Shown here: piece after piece, positions 43,401 through 55,197 of the stretch
Numbering within the stretch: position 1 is the first letter of the stretch
Layout: every line of letters begins with the position of its first letter
DNA from: Craterostigma plantagineum
Lineage: Eukaryota; Streptophyta; Magnoliopsida; Lamiales; Linderniaceae
NCBI GenBank assembly: GCA_027422505.1
Contig: JAPQWV010000018.1
Coordinates: 13,596,001-13,660,000, forward strand
DNA length: 64,000 nt
Direction of reading: 5' to 3'
Notes under the pieces: model-generated
The model's database searches: none
Seen by the model: the letters and a program-made list of their open reading frames with translations, nothing else
What the model was told of the DNA's origin: nothing
Made by a program: the position numbers and the translations under genes

Positions 43401-44246
43401 CTTCTCTTAATCCCTATTGAGGTTTCAGAGATTATCAATTTGGAGAAGTTCTCGGTTATGGAATTCGTACCCGAGGCTGCACTCCTCTTCTCGTTTCCCG
43501 ATATAAGACCGGATTATCGTTGGAGAAGTTCACTTCGTGGTGCTCCTCTTCCAGCCGTTTTGACGAGCGTACGAGATTATCGTTGGAGAAGTTCACAGCA
43601 GGATCCATACCACTTTCTACAATGTAGTCGGAAGGCCGGTTCCTTTGGTCTTATTTTTTCGTTTGAACAACCATTCGAAGAGTATAAAGTTCGGTTGAAG
43701 GCTGGGAATGGGTTTTAAATGAAGAAGGACGTCGGAGAAGGCTCAAACTGGATGACTAAGGGCTAACGTGGGGAAATTTATATAAGGCTGAATGAGGGAT
43801 AACCTAAACTCCCTTATCGTTTTCCTAACGATCTAACGCAAGATGAGTATGAAGCCAAGTATCACTAGTTAAGACAAGCAATTGATGTGTGACTCACTCG
43901 AGAAATAGATCCAAAGAAAGAAAAATATAACCAGGCTTGAATCCTCACATTTATAGTGGGCTTTGTGTCTAGTGGAGCAACCTAATGAGCTTTAGACACA
44001 AGAATGCGACTTAGACTGACAAAATTAAGTAATTAAATCAATCGCATGTCGGGGTAAAATTCTAAGTGACTTTAGATCAAAGCATCCTAAAGGATTTCGT
44101 CATACCCCTTTATATTATATATAGAAATATATATATATTATTATTATATTTATATTTATTTTTATCACGCAAGATAAGAACAAATAAGCATAGAAAACAC
44201 ATAGAATAGAGCATGTGATAGCACAGAAGATCAGGTAATGCACATA
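40452..44246 (-). other. Spacer between pol and third ORF of element 2
   Basis: It matches 15099-18930 of element 1 throughout, including the acceptor-like TTTTTCAG beside the ATG, CGAGAAA words, two extra purine tracts (about 42190 and 42481), a TA run near 42796-42828 and the tandem repeats at about 43346-43600. No supported ORF. Confidence 0.75.
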
Positions 44247-47200
44247 TTACGGAAGATTCAACATGCCTAATTTTCCGACAAGGAATTGAAATCGTTTCTC
44301 ATCCAAAGCCTTGGTGAAAATGTCGGCTAGTTGAAACTCCGTATTTACAAAATACATCTCTATCGTGTCTTTTTCTACGTGATCTTTGACAAAATGATAT
44401 CTAATGTCTATGTGTTTTGTGCGTGAATGATGAACAGGATTGCAAGTAATGGCGATTGCACTCTGACTATCACTATATATGGGTATATTATTTAGATTAT
44501 ACCCATAGTCGCGAAGCTATGTCCGCATCCACAGCATCTGTGAGCAACAGCTGGCAGCAGCTACGTATTCTGCTTCGGCCGTCGAAGTTGACACGCAGTT
44601 CTGCTTTTTGGATAACCAGCAAACCAGCTTTTTGCCTAAAAATTGAGCGCCACCGGACGTGCTTTTCCTGTCCATTCGGCAACCTGCATAGTCAGCGTCA
44701 GTGTAGCCGATGAGTTTAAAATTCGTACCCTTTGGATACCATAGGCCAAGGTAGAGGTGCCCTTAAGGTAGCGTAAAATTCTTTTGACCGCGAGCATATG
44801 GGATTCTTTGGGATCGGCTTGAAAACGGGCACACAAGCACGTGGCGAACATGATATTCGGCCGGCTCGAAGTGAGGTAGAGAAGAGATCCAATGATACTG
44901 CGATACAGTGTGATGTCGACCGACTCGCCAGAGGGATCGGCATCCAACTTGCAGCTTGGTGACATAGGAGTGCTGAGAGGCTTGCTCTGGTCTTGATGAA
45001 ATTTCTTCAGAATATCCTTGATGTATTTTGTCTGACTGATGAAAATTCCATCATCGAGCTGCCTGTCTTGGAGTCCTAGGAAGAACTGCATCTCTCCCAT
45101 GTGACTCATCTCGAATTTGCTCTTCATGAGATCTCCAAACTTCTTGCAGAGCCGAGGATTGTTGATCCGAAGATGATGTCGTCGACGTATACTTGGACGA
45201 CCATCAGATCTTTGTCATGCCATTTAATGAAGAGGGTTGTGTCTATCGTTCCTCGTATGAATCCGGACTTTACGAGGAAATCACTCAGGACATCGTACCA
45301 AGCACATGGGGCTTGTTTTAGTCAATAGAGAGCTTTGTCCAAGCGATAGACATGATCGGGATGTTCTTGATCAACGAAACCTTCCGGCTGAGCGACGTAG
45401 ACTTCTTCTTTTAACACGCCGTTGAGAAAGGCGGTTTTAACATCCATCTGATAGACTTTGAAGTCTTTGTGAGCTGCATAAGCCAGCAGGAGGCGGATAG
45501 CTTCGATACGAGCAACAGGAGCATAAGTCTCGTCGTAGTCGATGCCTTCCTGTTGATTGTATCCCTTAGCAACTAGCCTTACTTTGTTCCTGATCACTTC
45601 ACCATCTTCATTTTTCTTATTCTTGAAAACCCATTTAGTTCCGACCACTGTTTTCCCATGTGGACGGGGTACCAAGGTCCACACTTGAAGACGTTCGAAT
45701 TGATTGATCTCCTCTTGCATTGCAATTGTCCATCCGGGTTTCGAAGTGCGTCTGCTACTTTGGTAGGCTTGTTTTGGCTCAGAAAGCAACTGTAAAGACT
45801 ATGTTGACGACGTGTCCTCACACCAACCGAGGGATCCCCAATTATCTGATCAACCGAGTGGCCTCTCGTCCACTTGTGCTCATGAGGCAAGGCTGAAGTC
45901 GATGCGTCAGCCATCTGTGGATCTAGATTGCCTATAGTCTCAGATTGATCATTTGTCTGAGGAAGTTCCAATACTGCACTTGGATTGATCGTCTTAGATG
46001 ATACTCCCTCGACGACCACTGTAGGTTCTTCGGTGTTCTGTGGCAATTCTGAATCGGGTGGGGTAGAGGTGTGAGATGAACTTGGTACGTCGGTCTCATT
46101 TGGTAGATAATCATTGTTGGTGTAGGCGTGTATGACGATATACCGTTCGAAGAGAGAATCCAAGTCGTCTGTTGCAAGTCTCGTTGCTTCGTCTGACACT
46201 GATCCTGAAGTTGTTGCCATCTTCTGTTGGTTTTGTGCCAACACACCAGTGATTACGGGTTCTGAAATGTTGTCTTCAGAAGCCAACGGGTTAGGCACGG
46301 GTCCTTGACTGAATTGACCAGAAGCCATTTCTGCCACTTCGTGGAAAGTGACATTATAGCTTTCCTTAATAGTTCGGTTGGACTTGATGTATACTCGGTA
46401 TGCTTTTGATGTTGAAGAATACCCGACAAATGTGGTTTCGAATGCTTTAGAGTCGAACTTTGCACATTGCTCTCGGTCGTTCGCCACAAAGCACTTGCAC
46501 CCGAAGACTTTAAGGAAAGAGATGTTGGGCACTCTATTGTTCACAATCTCATACGGAGTCTTGTTGAACCGTTTGTGAACCACCGTCCTGTTTTGCGTAA
46601 AACAAGCGGTATTGACTGCTTCAGCCCATAAAAAGTGTGGAAGTTTCGATTGGATCACCAACGTACGAGCGGCTTCCACTAGTGTTCGATTTTTCCTTTC
46701 AACGACCCCGTTTAGTTGAGGTGTTTTGGCGGCTGAAAATTGTTGACTTATTCCAAGTTTCTGATAAAACTCACTGAGGTGATTGTTCTTGAACTCAGTG
46801 CCGTTGTCTGTTCGAACACCTTGAATAGTCTGTTGCAGCAGATTTTGAGTTGTGTTCACAAAGTTGATGATCAAGTCACCAGTCTCATCTTTCGTTCAGA
46901 GGAACTTAGTCCACGTGTAGCGAGAATAGTCATCCACAATCACTAGGACATACTTTCTTCCATTGATACTCTGAGTCTGCATCGGACCACAGAGATCCAT
47001 GTGAATTAGTTCCAATGGTCGAGAAGTAGACGCAATTTGCTTGATGTGATGAGATGCTCGCTTCATTTTCCTAATTGACATGCCGAACAGTGATGCTCCC
47101 TTTGTAGTTGTATAGTTGGAAGACCGTGAACCAACTTTTTCGTAGAAAGACATTGTAGAGCTTTCATTCAGATGAGACAGTCATTGATGCCATAAGCTGT

Positions 47201-47596
47201 TCCTCTGCAAATCAGTCTGAGAAATGAGGCATAAAGCTGTCGAGGGCCGCACAGATGTCAGGTTGATCGTGTAAAGATTGGATCTCCGAAATCCTTCAAG
47301 GAGTTCTGTGTCCTGACTATCCAAAATTCTGCACCGGTCAGCATGGAAGACCACCTGGAAGCCTTTGTCACAGAATTGGCCTATGCTGAACAAGTTATGG
47401 CGGAGGCCTTCGACGTACGAGACATCTTTGATGGTCAGATTTTTCAGAGTGATATCCCCAAGTCCTAGAATCGGGGCTGAATCGTTGTCCCAAATCTGAC
47501 TTTGCCGTGGGGTCGGTCTTTGTAGTTGCTCAGCAGCTCTTGACTACCAGTCATGTGTGTGGAGCAACCAGAGTCGAGGTACCACACATGATGGAT
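44247..47596 (-). pseudogene. Copia pol of element 2 (PR-INT-RT-RH)
   Basis: The protease motif is complete (HHVWYLDSGCSTHMTG; Tyr intact, unlike element 1). Integrase carries the core in a long frame (46874-45594) with VRTDNGTEFKNNHLSEFYQ and KTPQLNGVVERKNRTL. Reverse transcriptase has [18 protein letters not shown]; the catalytic VYVDDIIF is preserved near 45190, but a TGA replaces Gly in the YGLKQAP stretch near 45320. RNase H ends near 44247. Further breaks lie near 47450, 47150, 46890 and 44700. Confidence 0.9.
47552..47590. repeat. Hairpin just downstream of the gag-pol acceptor
   Basis: CATGTGTG (47552-47559) pairs with CACACATG (47583-47590) around the codons for the protease active site. 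It starts six bases into the downstream exon. Confidence 0.7.
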
Positions 47597-49355
47597 CTGC
47601 AAAAACAATTTAGAGAGCTTTAGGTACCCACTTAAACATGGAAGAGTCTTAATAACCCATTGCACTTTTGAAAAAGTGGGTTTGGGTTTTGCCTCTATAG
47701 GAGACTTGGCTCTTTTGGCTTTTGTTGTCCTAGGCGGAGATTTAGGAACCCATTTGGTTTGAACCTTACAGGGAAGGTTAATTTCAGCACGTACAAATGC
47801 TTTGGAGGGTTTGACTGAGGAAAAGATCTTTTCTTGTGATAGTCTCCTAAGGCGCTTGGGGGATTTAATTTCTACGGGATACCTTAGGTGAGTACATTCA
47901 TGTACGGCGCCATAAGCTTTCTTTATGGCTGGATCTTGTTTTACTACGTGTCTTCCTAGTGGCATTTGTGTCAGAATGATTAATTTTTTACGTAGAGCCT
48001 ATTTCGAAGTTGGTGCTTCTAAAAGTGATCGGCTGAAGTGAATAAGTAGAAGCAACTATCTTAAAAGTGGAAATAGCTCTTTTATTTCTACGAATGTCTT
48101 TTATTGTAACAGAAGGAGTAGCATGCTCAGAAATATTTAAATCTAATGGCTCCTTCTTTATCTTAGTGCTAGACACTCTCGCCTTTGTTTTTAGTGCTGA
48201 TGCTACGCTCCCTGTAGACGTAGGTAAAGTGAAATTAGTCATAGCACTTTTAACAAAATTATTTTTACAATATTTATCTTTCAAAGGCGATTTTTCATTT
48301 TTCACGCTTTTTTTAATAGCGTGAGAGGTAGCTTGGGAGGACGAGGAAGCCTTGAGATTTTCCATCTCCTTAAAGAATTTTTTCTTTTCAGCTTCGAAAT
48401 TCTCTCGTTCTTTTTCTAACTTTGCCTGTGACTCCTCTATCTGTTTTATGATAGGGGGTATGTAGAGAGAATTTTTATAATTAATGGTTTTAACTTCCTC
48501 GTGGTATGTTCGAGAATCAGGAGGTAGAATTTGAACTAAATTGCAGACTGGTGTTAGAGTTTCTTTCCTATTTTTGTCCCTTTCATTTAGTTCTGTGTAG
48601 TCAAAGGGGATTTCTGGACCACGTGGACCTTGTCTAATGGATGAATCGAAAGTATTTTCATAAGACGATTCAGTAAAATCTCTAAGAGAGGTTATTCCGA
48701 AGCGCATGTGTTTAACATCATATATTTCTTTCTTTTGTAAAACACATGGGTTAGTGAAACCTATGCCTTCTATAGGATTATAGAACTCTATATCCTTGGG
48801 CTTGTTCAAAAATATCGTCTGTTCGGACTGTCCCCTACGCGTAACTATATCGTCTAATTTCTTTACTTGGGCATATAGTTTCTTGCGTTCCTCACCTAGG
48901 AGAGCATAATTATTTTCCACGGTTAGTTTCGCGGGTTGACAGGCGTCGAAATCCTTACTAAGCTCACTAATCTTAGCATTTGATGTTTCTAATTGAGCTT
49001 CTAAGTTAGTGATCTTAGAGGTAGCTTCGGTTATCCTACAATTTAAAATGGCTTTCTCGTTGAGATTTCTAACCAAGCAATTGTAGTTATTTGCTAGCCT
49101 ATCTTCTAATTCCTTAATCTTTTCGCTCTGTTGTCCTGGTTGAGGTTGACTAGTCTCTCTAGACTGTAGGCTCTTAGTAAGTTCATCTATTTTTGCACTA
49201 GAGCTCCTAAGTTCTTGTTCGAGACTATCTATCTTCTCCTGAGCTCTCTCAAGTTCGTTCTCTACTTCCTCTATACTTTTCTGCTCACGTTTCATGTTAG
49301 CATATTGCTTTTGATATGATTCTAACATGGTCAATAATGTGGAAGGAGTGACTAC
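47597..49355 (-). other. 1,759-bp GT-AG intron between gag and pol
   Basis: The minus strand gives AATGAG then GTAGTC at the left border and TTGTTTTTGCAG then ATCCAT at the right. Element 1 reads AATGAG directly joined to ATCCAT at 22287/22286, with nothing else missing. A branch-like CTCTAAAT precedes the acceptor. The segment is mostly open reading frame, so it may be a retained coding intron. Confidence 0.85.
47640..49334 (-). pseudogene. Coiled-coil Gag extension encoded in the intron
   Basis: A 448-codon frame (49334-47988) is strongly heptad-like at first (ENELERAQEKIDSLEQEL, KIKELEDRLANNY, ITNLEAQLETSNAKISEL). A middle linker follows, then a second helix (AKLEKERENFEAEKKKF) and a basic Ser/Lys-rich tail. 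A frame change near 47980 leads to HLRYPVEIKSPKRLRRLSQ and TKWVPKSPP. The upstream gag tail can read into it (SNEVVTPSTLLTMLESY). One frame ends WVPKAL then TAA just before the acceptor, as in the 1459-7098 element, suggesting a natural Gag terminus. Dimerisation or assembly is the likely role (inference). Confidence 0.7.
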
Positions 49356-50528
49356 CTCATTTGAAGGCGTGGATGTATCGTCGTCGTCCGTACGAGTGGA
49401 TGTTTCGGCGTCCGGCCATGAGGGCTAATTTCTCTTCTTCGGAGCTCGACGTGTCCTCGAGCCATTGGTCCATGAGAGCTACTCCAGCTTCTTTCTGTTT
49501 TGTCAATTGAAGCTTCATGTAGTAGTAGTTTGCATCTCTTTTCTTCGGGAGAGTGCACTCTCTGGCGAAGTGACCTGCTTTGCCACAATTAAAACATTTA
49601 TTAGTCTCTTTGGGATTCTTGACCTCGGAAATCTCCGGAGCACGTTCTTTGTTCTTGGAGCTTGTAGTCCGAAGTCTATTGGCTGAGGTTGAAGACTTCT
49701 TCTTGAAGTACTTCTTGCTCATCATTTGTCCAATGAGAGCTAGCTGTTTTCCAAGGGCTTTCATGTTCGGCTCGATATCGGAGTCCGATTCCTCTTCCAA
49801 CTCTGATGATGAAGGTGGCCTATCGATCTTATCCTTTCTTGATCTTGTGCTCCTCTTCTCCGAGACTAAGGCAACCGTGTCATCGGTTTTTTTGCCTTTC
49901 TGCTCTTTGGTGAAGTCGCGGATATCCTCCTCATGCTGGGCGAGATTGTCGAACACGGCATGGACATCCAACTCCTCCAGATCTTTGTTTTGTCGTATTT
50001 GAGTGGATATTTTCTTCCATTCCGTGGGCAGAGAAGATAGAAATCTTATGTTTGTCGTATTTGAGTGGATATGTTTTATCGTTGGTACATCTTGTTTAGA
50101 CTCTCCTCCGGCTTTGCTTTGAATGAGTCGTAAGCGGTGAGAATGTTCGCTTTCTTGGCCTTTATACCAACTTCCGTCCTTTGCATCATCTTATGCAGCT
50201 CATCCCACATCCATTTGGCCGATGTAAGGCTGTCGATTTGTCTGTATATATCGTTGGGGATGCCCTGCATAAGGGTATTCATGGCTACTAGATCAGCCTT
50301 AGCTCGAGCTCTTTCCTCCAGAGAGTATTCTCTAGGCTCTTTTAGTCGCCTAGAAGCTGGAATTGCTGGAGTAGCTGTTTCGTCCCCGGGTACATGAACC
50401 CAGAACTGTGCCGGTCCCTCTTCAAGGGACTTCAGTAGATTTTCGGCTTGATCCTTTAGAGCAATGAAATTCAGAAAGCGGCTTCTCCACACTGTGTATT
50501 CGCCTCTTTGCAAGATTCGCCTCTTCAA
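49356..50528 (-). pseudogene. SIRE-type gag of element 2
   Basis: The frame begins within the gag core (ILQRGEYTVWRSRFLNFIAL); the first dozen codons are replaced by the inverted fragment. VPGDETATPAIPASRRLKEP continues where element 1 has a stop. A deletion near 50040-50080 removes the segment around LLNEMRKIEITK. The second part carries CFNCGKAGHFARECTLPKK. A deletion near 49412 shifts the tail out of frame just before the intron donor. Confidence 0.85.
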
Positions 50529-51238
50529 GGCTTCCTCGTCCTCCCAAGCTACCTCTCACGCTATTAAAAAAAGCGTGAAAAATGAAAAATCGCCTTTGAA
50601 AGATAAATATTGTAAAAATAATTTTGTTAAAAGTGCTATGACTAATTTCACTTTACCTACGTCTACAGGGAGCGTAGCATCAGCACTAAAAACAAAGGCG
50701 AGAGTGTCTAGCACTAAGATAAAGAAGGAGCCATTAGATTTAAATGTTTCTGAGCATGCTACTCCTTCTATTACAATAAAAGACATTCGTAGAAATAAAA
50801 GAGCTATTTCCACTTTTAAGATAGTTGCTTCTACTTATTCACTTCAGCCGATCACTAGAAGCACCAACTTCGAAATAGGCTCTACGTAAAAAATTAATCA
50901 TTCTGACACAAATGCCACTAGGAAGACACGTAGTAAAACAAGATCCAGCCATAAAGAAAGCTTATGGCGCCGTACATGAATGTGCTCACCTAAGGTATCC
51001 CGTAGAAATTAAATCCCCCAAGCGCCTTAGGAGACTATCACAAGAAAAGATCTTTTCCTCAGTCAAACCCTCCAAAGCATTTGTACGTGCTGAAATTAAC
51101 CTTCCATGTAAGGTTCAAACCAAATGGGTTCCTAAATCTCCGCCTAGGACAACAAAAGCCAAAAGAGCCAAGTCTCCTATAGAGGCAAAACCCAAACCCA
51201 CTTTTTCAAAAGTGCAATGGGTTATTAAGACTCTTCCA
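50525..51238 (+). repeat. Inverted copy of the gag-pol intron segment
   Basis: 714 bp, the reverse complement of 47639-48355 (717 bp), with few substitutions and one 3-bp difference. It encodes the same Lys/Ser-rich region (AIKKSVKNEKSPLKDKY) and HLRYPVEIKSPK on the plus strand. The two arms are separated by 2.17 kb. A transcript crossing both could fold into a long hairpin. Confidence 0.93.
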
Positions 51239-51415
51239 AATATAGATTTAGGAGTCATATCTGTGTACCTTGAAAGTCTATGTACATACAACAATAGCTA
51301 TCTATCTCGTGTAAAGATTACTTGCATCTAAATCAAATGTTAATGGTGCGTTTGGTCTGCAGAAATCGACGCGGAAAAGAAAAGAAATGTGTGGTGGTAC
51401 GCATCCAATCAATGT
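51239..51415. other. Short unassigned joint
   Basis: 177 bases between the inverted fragment and the lone LTR. No match to other parts of the window was recognised and no gene is seen. Confidence 0.5.
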
Positions 51416-51766
51416 TGTAGAATACTATTTGTAATTGTGCTTGATTTCATTAGTTGTCCTTGTAATTAGGGGCGTTTTGTATAGTAGTCCTTAGATTAGG
51501 ACTAGTTTGATATTTATACCAAGTTTGTTTGGTATAAATACATGTAAATCAATTGAGCTGAATAGAGAAAGTTTTTAGAATTGATCCGAAAGGCTTGCAA
51601 TTCGATTTCTAGAGAGAGAAACAACAGTAACTTTCTCACTCTACTCGAATTCTCTCTCTTGTTCTTCATTTGAGTTTTTCGATCAAATTCAATTGCTTAT
51701 CATAACGATCGAATTACTGTAAATTCTAGCCTATGATCGTAGAGTTGTTAACCGTAGGACCTAACA
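51416..51766 (+). repeat. Lone SIRE-type 5' LTR in plus orientation
   Basis: 351 bp, TGTAGAATAC to CCTAACA, the reverse complement family of 11279-11629 and 24620-24966. It has a TATA-like GGTATAAATACATG. It is followed by a primer site, so it is a 5' LTR; no partner LTR lies in the window. Confidence 0.93.
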
Positions 51767-51768
51767 AT

Positions 51769-51780
51769 TGGTATCAGAGC
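51769..51780 (+). other. Primer binding site after the lone LTR
   Basis: TGGTATCAGAGC, two bases after the LTR end: a perfect match to the initiator Met-tRNA complement used by element 1. Confidence 0.94.
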
Positions 51781-52845
51781 AGATTCGTTATGTTTTGAAT
51801 CGTAAATAGTTAGAATTGGATCGAAAATCATTTTATGGATACTGTTCATCGAAGAACAGTTTGGCGCGAAAACCGTTTTCGATCCAATAGCTTAATTCTG
51901 TGCTTAATTGACTTGAATTTGGTGTTTCTGTGCTTGTTTAAGTTATAGATCATCATTGCGATCAGTTCTGTAGCAGTTTAAACTTCGATTTCTAGTATTG
52001 AATTGCTTTTGCGTGTTACTGTTTGCGAAGAACATGAAGAACACGTTCTGATTTTGATCAAATCCGATATATTTTGCCTCATAACGTGTTTAATTGCTTG
52101 TTCGTGCGTGATTAGTACTTAATTGCGAGCAATTGCCTCAAATTTCACTATCTGATTCTTTGTTTTTGCTCGAATTAGTGTTAATCGTATTCTGTTAATT
52201 TTTCTCGATTGCTCAAATTTTTCTCGCTAAATTTTGCGATCGGATTAGTTTCTCGATCGATAAACTTAGCGCGAGAATTTTTCTCGGTCAGAATACGTAG
52301 TCAGCGCTAGAATCGTCATCAGTAGAAACGATTTTAGTTAAAAAATATTTCTCGAGTATTATACAGCGAAAAACTTTTTCGAGAGAGACTTATTTTGACT
52401 TTGCATGCGTAAAAACTTTCACTCGAAAAACTTTTTTCAGTCAAACCTTTTAACGTTTGACCAGGCGAAAATCATTTATACGCGAGAAACTTTTCTAGTC
52501 AACAGATTTATTTTGACTTGTCGAGAAACTTACTAACGTACTGTTTCTTTACGATCGAAATAAATTCACGATCAAGAAATTTTTTCTCGACCGAATGATT
52601 ATGAGCAATTTATCTCGCTCGTAAAATATCTCGCTGACAAAATTTCTCGCACGAGAACAGTACCCAGTACATTCTATCTCAACGGAATTAATTTCGATCA
52701 AACTTTAAAGATTGAATCGAAAATAATTCTCGATCTAATTTTCGAATCAAACGCTACTAACGAATTTCTTCACTTGTGAAGCACATTACATCATCTTCAA
52801 CCTTCAAAACAATTAACGAAGATCCTTCAACAACTCGACTACAAT
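51781..52845 (+). other. SIRE-type leader fused to another Copia
   Basis: It matches the leader of element 1 in reverse (23550-24605), including the AACTCGACTACAATAC phrase that precedes the gag ATG. Similarity stops at about 52846, essentially at the gag start, where Copia C sequence begins. Confidence 0.88.
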
Positions 52846-52879
52846 ACACCAAGGCTCTCATGACACCACCAAGGCTCTC

Positions 52880-54216
52880 ATGATATCCTCGACAACGACT
52901 ATGATGTTGTTGGCTCTCATGACACCACCAAGGCTCCAGAATCCAATCTCGATCAACCAAAATCCCAACTTCAACCCGGCAGCCGTCATGGTGAAGTACC
53001 CCGATATTTCGAGGATCGAGGAGTTCAGTGGCGCAAATTACAAGAGCAAGGAGAGAGTGTTCTCCGTGCTCGACATGCATGGTGTGACATGGGTGCTCAC
53101 AGCACCACTCACCGAAGAGACCAACTACGTGAATTGGAAGCAAGCAAATAAAATCTGTAGGCATACTATAATCTCTACGCTTTCCAATTCACTCTTTGAT
53201 GTTTATGTGAGTTACACAGAGGCGAAAGCAATATGAGATTCCATATTGGAAAAATACACGACCGAGGATGCCGTGAAGCATACGTTTGTTTGTTCTGCCT
53301 TCTATCGATTGGAGATGGTGGAAACTCGTGATGTTCATGAGCAAATCAATGAGTATCTTCAATTTATTGAAGGTCTCAAAACAGAGAAAATAATTCTCCC
53401 CGAGGCGTTTGTGGCTGAGTTGTTGCTTGAAAAGTTACCTCCTTCGTGGAATGATTATAAGCAACAACTGAAGCACAAAAACAAAAGGATGGATTTGAAT
53501 GAGATGACGAAACATATCATCATTGAGAATAAACACCATATTAAGATCCGTGGAGTTCCCAAAGACTTACGAACGAAAGCAAATCTTGTGGAGGAATAGG
53601 ATAAGAGATCCAAATTTCCTAAGAAAAATATCTTGAAAGTTTGGAAGGGTGAGTGTTCGCTCAAACCGAAACCTTCTTTTATCCAAAAGAAGAAGGGCGC
53701 ATGCTTTGTGTGTGGAAAACAAAGGCACTATGCCACTCAATACCGAAAGTGGGCAATAGTTGAGAATGAGAAAAATCCTCCAACTAAGAACAAGGTTATG
53801 TTCAAGGAGATGATCAGGTGATAGTTGCCATGGTTTCGGAGGTAAACATGGTCTCGTCGCTCTCACAAAGCGCATGGATTGTGGACTCGGGTGCGACAAA
53901 TCACATATGTGCAAACAAAGAAGCATTCGTTGAGTATAAAGAGACTTAAGGAGAAGTTTATTTGGGTGACTCTAGCACCACACCATTTAGCGGCAAAGTA
54001 ACGGTGGACCTCAAATTGACTGCAGGGAAAACAATCTCTTTAAGAGATGTGCTTCATGTGCCGAGCATTAGAGCGAATTTGGTGTATATTTCCTTGCTTG
54101 ATGAGGCCGGAGTCAAAGTCTCCTTTGAGAGCGGAAAGCTTATTCTTACTAAGGATAATGTATTTATTGAAAAGGGTCATAAATGGGCTATATGTACTCA
54201 ATATTGCTTTGAATAA
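52880..54216 (+). pseudogene. Copia C gag and protease
   Basis: Gag core wording: IEEFSGANYKSKERVFSVLD, TNYVNWKQANKICRHTI, then LPPSWNDYKQQLKHKNKRM. TGA replaces an expected Trp near 53234. The zinc knuckle CFVCGKQRHYATQYRK (near 53700) has Tyr-Arg where the last Cys is expected nearby, so it is probably damaged. The protease motif WIVDSGATNHICANK is near 53880, followed by a stop and LRDVLHVPSIRANLVYIS. Confidence 0.8.
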
Positions 54217-55047
54217 TGAGAATTCTTCTTCCGTTTATTTGCTAACTCTTTTAATCTTTGTCATTCAAGATTGGGTCATGTAAATAATGGCTACATTAAG
54301 AAGATGATAACTTTGGGGATCCTTAATAATGTTCAGATTGAAGACACAAACAAATGTGAAGTTTGTGTAGAATCCAAACTAATTAAGAAGACATGTCACA
54401 ATATTGAGAGAAAAACTCAACCACTTGAGTTGATTCATAGTGACATAGGAGATATGCATTCTTGTGAATCTAGAGGTGGAAGAACATATTATATCACCTT
54501 TATTGATGATTACTCTAGCTATGCAAAAGTTTACGTCCTCGTGACAAGTTTATTCTCTACAGAAATGGGGTAGAAAATCAACTTGGGGTGAAGATTAAAA
54601 GGTTAAAAACCGATAGAGGTGGTGAATATATTACGTTAGATGATTTTTGTGAAAATCATGGCATTATTCATGAGAAAACACCACCTTATTCACCACAATC
54701 AAATAGCATAGCTGAGAGGAAAAATAGAACTCTCATCAGAGCCCGTTTGGTTGGGATGATAGGTTTAGATAGTATTAGTTTTAGTCGGGTTTATATAATG
54801 AAGAGTATGAGTATTTTGGGGTGTGTTTGGTTGGTGGATTTAAATAATGATGTTCCATATGTTTGGTAGATGTTTTAGATGGTATAAAATTTAATGAAGT
54901 TAAATTACGAACCTACCCTTATTTTGTTTTGATTGGACATATGGTCCTAATTATGGATGGTTGTGTCCGAAAGGAGAGATGGATTAGAGAGAGAGAGAGA
55001 GATGGATTCAAGAGAGAGAGAAAGTTTGAGAGAGAGAGAGATGGATT

Positions 55048-55088
<41 letters not shown>

Positions 55089-55099
55089 TTCGAGAAGAG

Positions 55100-55134
<35 letters not shown>

Positions 55135-55160
55135 GAGTTGAGAGATATAACGTAGAGTGA

Positions 55161-55197
<37 letters not shown>

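Larger units (their letters stand above)
37617..50524 (-). mobile_element. Second SIRE-like Copia copy without LTRs (element 2)
   Basis: It parallels element 1 from the third ORF (37617 matches about 12312) to the start of gag (50520 matches about 23480), in the same minus orientation and order. It lacks the 3' end with LTR on the left, and the first codons of gag, the leader and the 5' LTR on the right. Its main difference is a 1,759-bp GT...AG segment between gag and protease that element 1 lacks. Frame breaks show it is dead. Confidence 0.9.
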
